From positions 116,233-180,232 of the forward strand of contig DATJUX010000020.1 of assembly GCA_035502095.1 (NCBI GenBank): a DNA stretch of 64,000 bases, written 5' to 3'. Origin of the DNA: JAKANT01 sp035502095 (GTDB taxonomy: Bacteria > Pseudomonadota > Gammaproteobacteria > Burkholderiales > Burkholderiaceae_F). Made by a program: the position numbers and the translations under genes. Shown one piece after another: positions 62,555-64,000 of this stretch. The notes under the pieces are model-generated. The model saw only the letters and a program-made list of their open reading frames with translations, made no database searches and was not told where the DNA came from. Positions within the stretch are counted from its first letter, which is position 1, and each line of letters begins with the position of its first letter.

Positions 62555-63289
62555 ATGAGCAAAGTCGCATACGTCACTGGTGGTATGGGTGGCATCGGGT
62601 CGGCGATCTGCCGCAAATTCCATGACATGGGCTACAAGGTGGTCGCCGGTTGCGGCCCGACCCGCGACTATGCCAAGTGGATCGCGGAGCAGAAGAAGGA
62701 CGGCTACACGTTCTACGCCTCCGCGGGCAACGTATCGAACTGGGAATCGACCAAGGCCGCGTTCGACAAGGTCAAAGCCGAGCACGGCGTGGTCGACATC
62801 CTGGTGAACAACGCCGGCATCACCAGGGATGGCGTATTCCGCAAGATGTCGCTCGACGACTGGAATGCGGTGATGGACACCAACCTGAACAGCCTGTTCC
62901 ACGTCACCAAGCAGGTGATCGAGGGCATGCTCGACAAGGGCTGGGGCCGCATCATCAACATCTCGTCGGTCAATGGCGAGAAAGGCCAGTTCGGACAGAC
63001 CAACTACTCGGCGGCCAAGGCCGGGATGCACGGCTTCACGATGGCGCTCGCGCAGGAAGTTGCCAGCAAGGGGGTAACGGTGAACACCGTTTCTCCGGGC
63101 TACATCGCCACCGACATGGTCATGGCGGTGCGCGAGGACGTACGCGAGAAGATCATCCAGACCATCCCGGTCAAGCGCCTCGGACGGGCGGAAGAAATCG
63201 GGTCGATCTGCGGGTGGCTGACCACCGACGATGCGGGCTTCACCACCGGCGCCGACTTCAGTTGCAACGGCGGCCTGCACATGGGCTGA
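62555..63289 (+). CDS. phaB: Acetoacetyl-CoA reductase
   Basis: A 244-residue SDR that reduces acetoacetyl-CoA to (R)-3-hydroxybutyryl-CoA with NADPH. The cofactor motif is VTGGMGGIG, the NNAG motif is in VNNAGITRDG, and Ser/Tyr/Lys are in NISSVNG and NYSAAKAG. The FGQTNYSAAKAGMHGFT segment is characteristic of PhaB. AAGGAGA precedes ATG 62555. It follows phaA by 29 bases. Confidence 0.95.
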   Translation: MSKVAYVTGGMGGIGSAICRKFHDMGYKVVAGCGPTRDYAKWIAEQKKDGYTFYASAGNVSNWESTKAAFDKVKAEHGVVDILVNNAGITRDGVFRKMSLDDWNAVMDTNLNSLFHVTKQVIEGMLDKGWGRIINISSVNGEKGQFGQTNYSAAKAGMHGFTMALAQEVASKGVTVNTVSPGYIATDMVMAVREDVREKIIQTIPVKRLGRAEEIGSICGWLTTDDAGFTTGADFSCNGGLHMG

Positions 63290-63301
63290 CCACGGGCCAG
63301 G

Positions 63302-63330
63302 GCGGTCCGCGATCAGGCGCGGACCGCGCT
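63302..63330 (+). terminator. Probable terminator after phaB
   Basis: A nine-base-pair stem GCGGTCCGC (63302-63310) with GCGGACCGC (63319-63327), an eight-base loop, then only a short T run (CTTT). It ends the phaCAB operon and separates it from phaR; termination may be partial. Confidence 0.6.
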
Positions 63331-63450
63331 TTCCCGAAGCCGGTCGTCGGCAGGGTGCGTGAGCCCGGCTTTCGGGCTATAGAATGAACCCTTCGTTAAT
63401 TCAAGATTCGCCCCAAGCCGGGTTGCGAGGGGCGCACGAGGTGTTCACGC

Positions 63451-63993
63451 ATGGCCACGCGCCTGATCAAGAAATATCCCAACCGCCGCCTGTACGACAC
63501 GCAGACGAGCACCTACATCACGCTGGCCGACGTCAAGCAACTGGTACTCGAGCAGGAAGAATTCCAGGTCGTCGATGCCAAGAGCAGCGAAGACCTGACC
63601 CGCCAGATCCTGCTGCAGATCATCCTCGAGGAAGAACAGGCCGGCATGCCGATGTTCACGCCGCCGGTGCTGTCGCAGATCATCCGCAGCTACGGAAATG
63701 CCATGCAGGGGATGATGGGTTCGTACCTCGAAAAAAACGTGCAGGCGTTCATCGACATCCAGAAGAAGCTGCAGGAGCAAAGCAAGGCGTTTTACGACTC
63801 CAACAAGGTCGGTCCGGACATGTGGGCGCAGTTCGTCAATATGCAGGCGCCGATGATCCAGTCGATGATGACCAACTACATCGAGCAGAGCAAGAACCTG
63901 TTCGTGCAGATGCAGGAGAACATGCAGAACCAGACGCGTTCGATGTTCTCCACCTTCCCGTTCGGCGCCCCGACCGACAAAAAGGGCGGGTGA
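63451..63993 (+). CDS. phaR: PhaR, PHB synthesis regulator
   Basis: A 180-residue regulator. The N-terminal PHB-accumulation DNA-binding domain reads RLIKKYPNRRLYDTQTSTYITL, the strongest marker of PhaR. A second domain (about 65-110, PPVLSQIIRSYGNAMQGMMG) binds PHB. A Gln/Met-rich C-terminal tail follows. PhaR represses phasin and other PHB genes and is released when PHB granules form. It is 161 bases after phaB, behind a probable terminator, so may have its own promoter. Confidence 0.95.
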   Translation: MATRLIKKYPNRRLYDTQTSTYITLADVKQLVLEQEEFQVVDAKSSEDLTRQILLQIILEEEQAGMPMFTPPVLSQIIRSYGNAMQGMMGSYLEKNVQAFIDIQKKLQEQSKAFYDSNKVGPDMWAQFVNMQAPMIQSMMTNYIEQSKNLFVQMQENMQNQTRSMFSTFPFGAPTDKKGG

Positions 63994-64000
63994 CGGCTCG

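Overview
The window is GC-rich, densely coded bacterial chromosome. Gene content points to a betaproteobacterium: a class I PHB cluster (phaC-phaA-phaB-phaR), a citrate-cycle block ordered gntR-sdhCDAB-sdhE-gltA ... sucA-sucB-lpd-zapE, a prpBCD methylcitrate operon, sox genes, a PEP-CTERM protein and an Mla/MCE lipid-transport operon. No genus can be named from the sequence alone. There is one tRNA gene, no rRNA gene, no insertion sequence and no CRISPR array.

Layout. 1-3777: a thiosulfate-oxidation (sox) operon, order Y (cut by the window edge), Z, A, X, B. 3819-3906: tRNA-Ser(UGA). 3944-7101: a looser, accessory-looking stretch with an SDR, a decayed N-formylglutamate-amidohydrolase-like gene, a PEP-CTERM protein with a strong terminator, a duplicated-domain secreted protein and a small lipoprotein. 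7253-9211: a Gfo/Idh/MocA oxidoreductase and a dienelactone-hydrolase-like enzyme on the minus strand. 9423-17945: adenine deaminase, guanine deaminase, a YbbP-like permease and a truncated haemoglobin (three of these joined by stop/start overlaps), then rmuC and a three-PAS diguanylate cyclase. 18002-21316: methionine aminotransferase, a GNAT/DEDDh-exonuclease fusion, a PIN protein and a membrane protein. 21498-25327: an MCE phospholipid-transport operon on the minus strand.

25391-34362 (minus): an OmpA-like protein, aconitase A coupled to a lipoprotein, and prpB-prpC-(MliC-like)-prpD, then mdh. 34575-34591 is an inverted repeat over a TATAAT box in front of a GntR/HutC regulator. It separates the minus-strand mdh/prp/acn arm from the plus-strand sdh/gltA arm and may control one or both. 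At 40548-45298 a complete 2-oxoglutarate:ferredoxin oxidoreductase set (korB, korA and a GltD-like flavoprotein korC) sits on the minus strand between gltA and the NAD-linked 2-oxoglutarate dehydrogenase genes (sucA, sucB, lpd, with a PspC-like gene between the last two). The organism therefore appears to have two ways to turn over 2-oxoglutarate, one NAD-linked and one ferredoxin-linked.

51708-59429 holds housekeeping genes: zapE, a coiled-coil periplasmic protein, a PP2C phosphatase, a DUF465 protein, a DinG-type helicase, bamD, rluD and pgeF. 59514-63993 is the PHB cluster. Its acetyl-CoA demand links to the citrate and methylcitrate cycle genes in the middle of the window.
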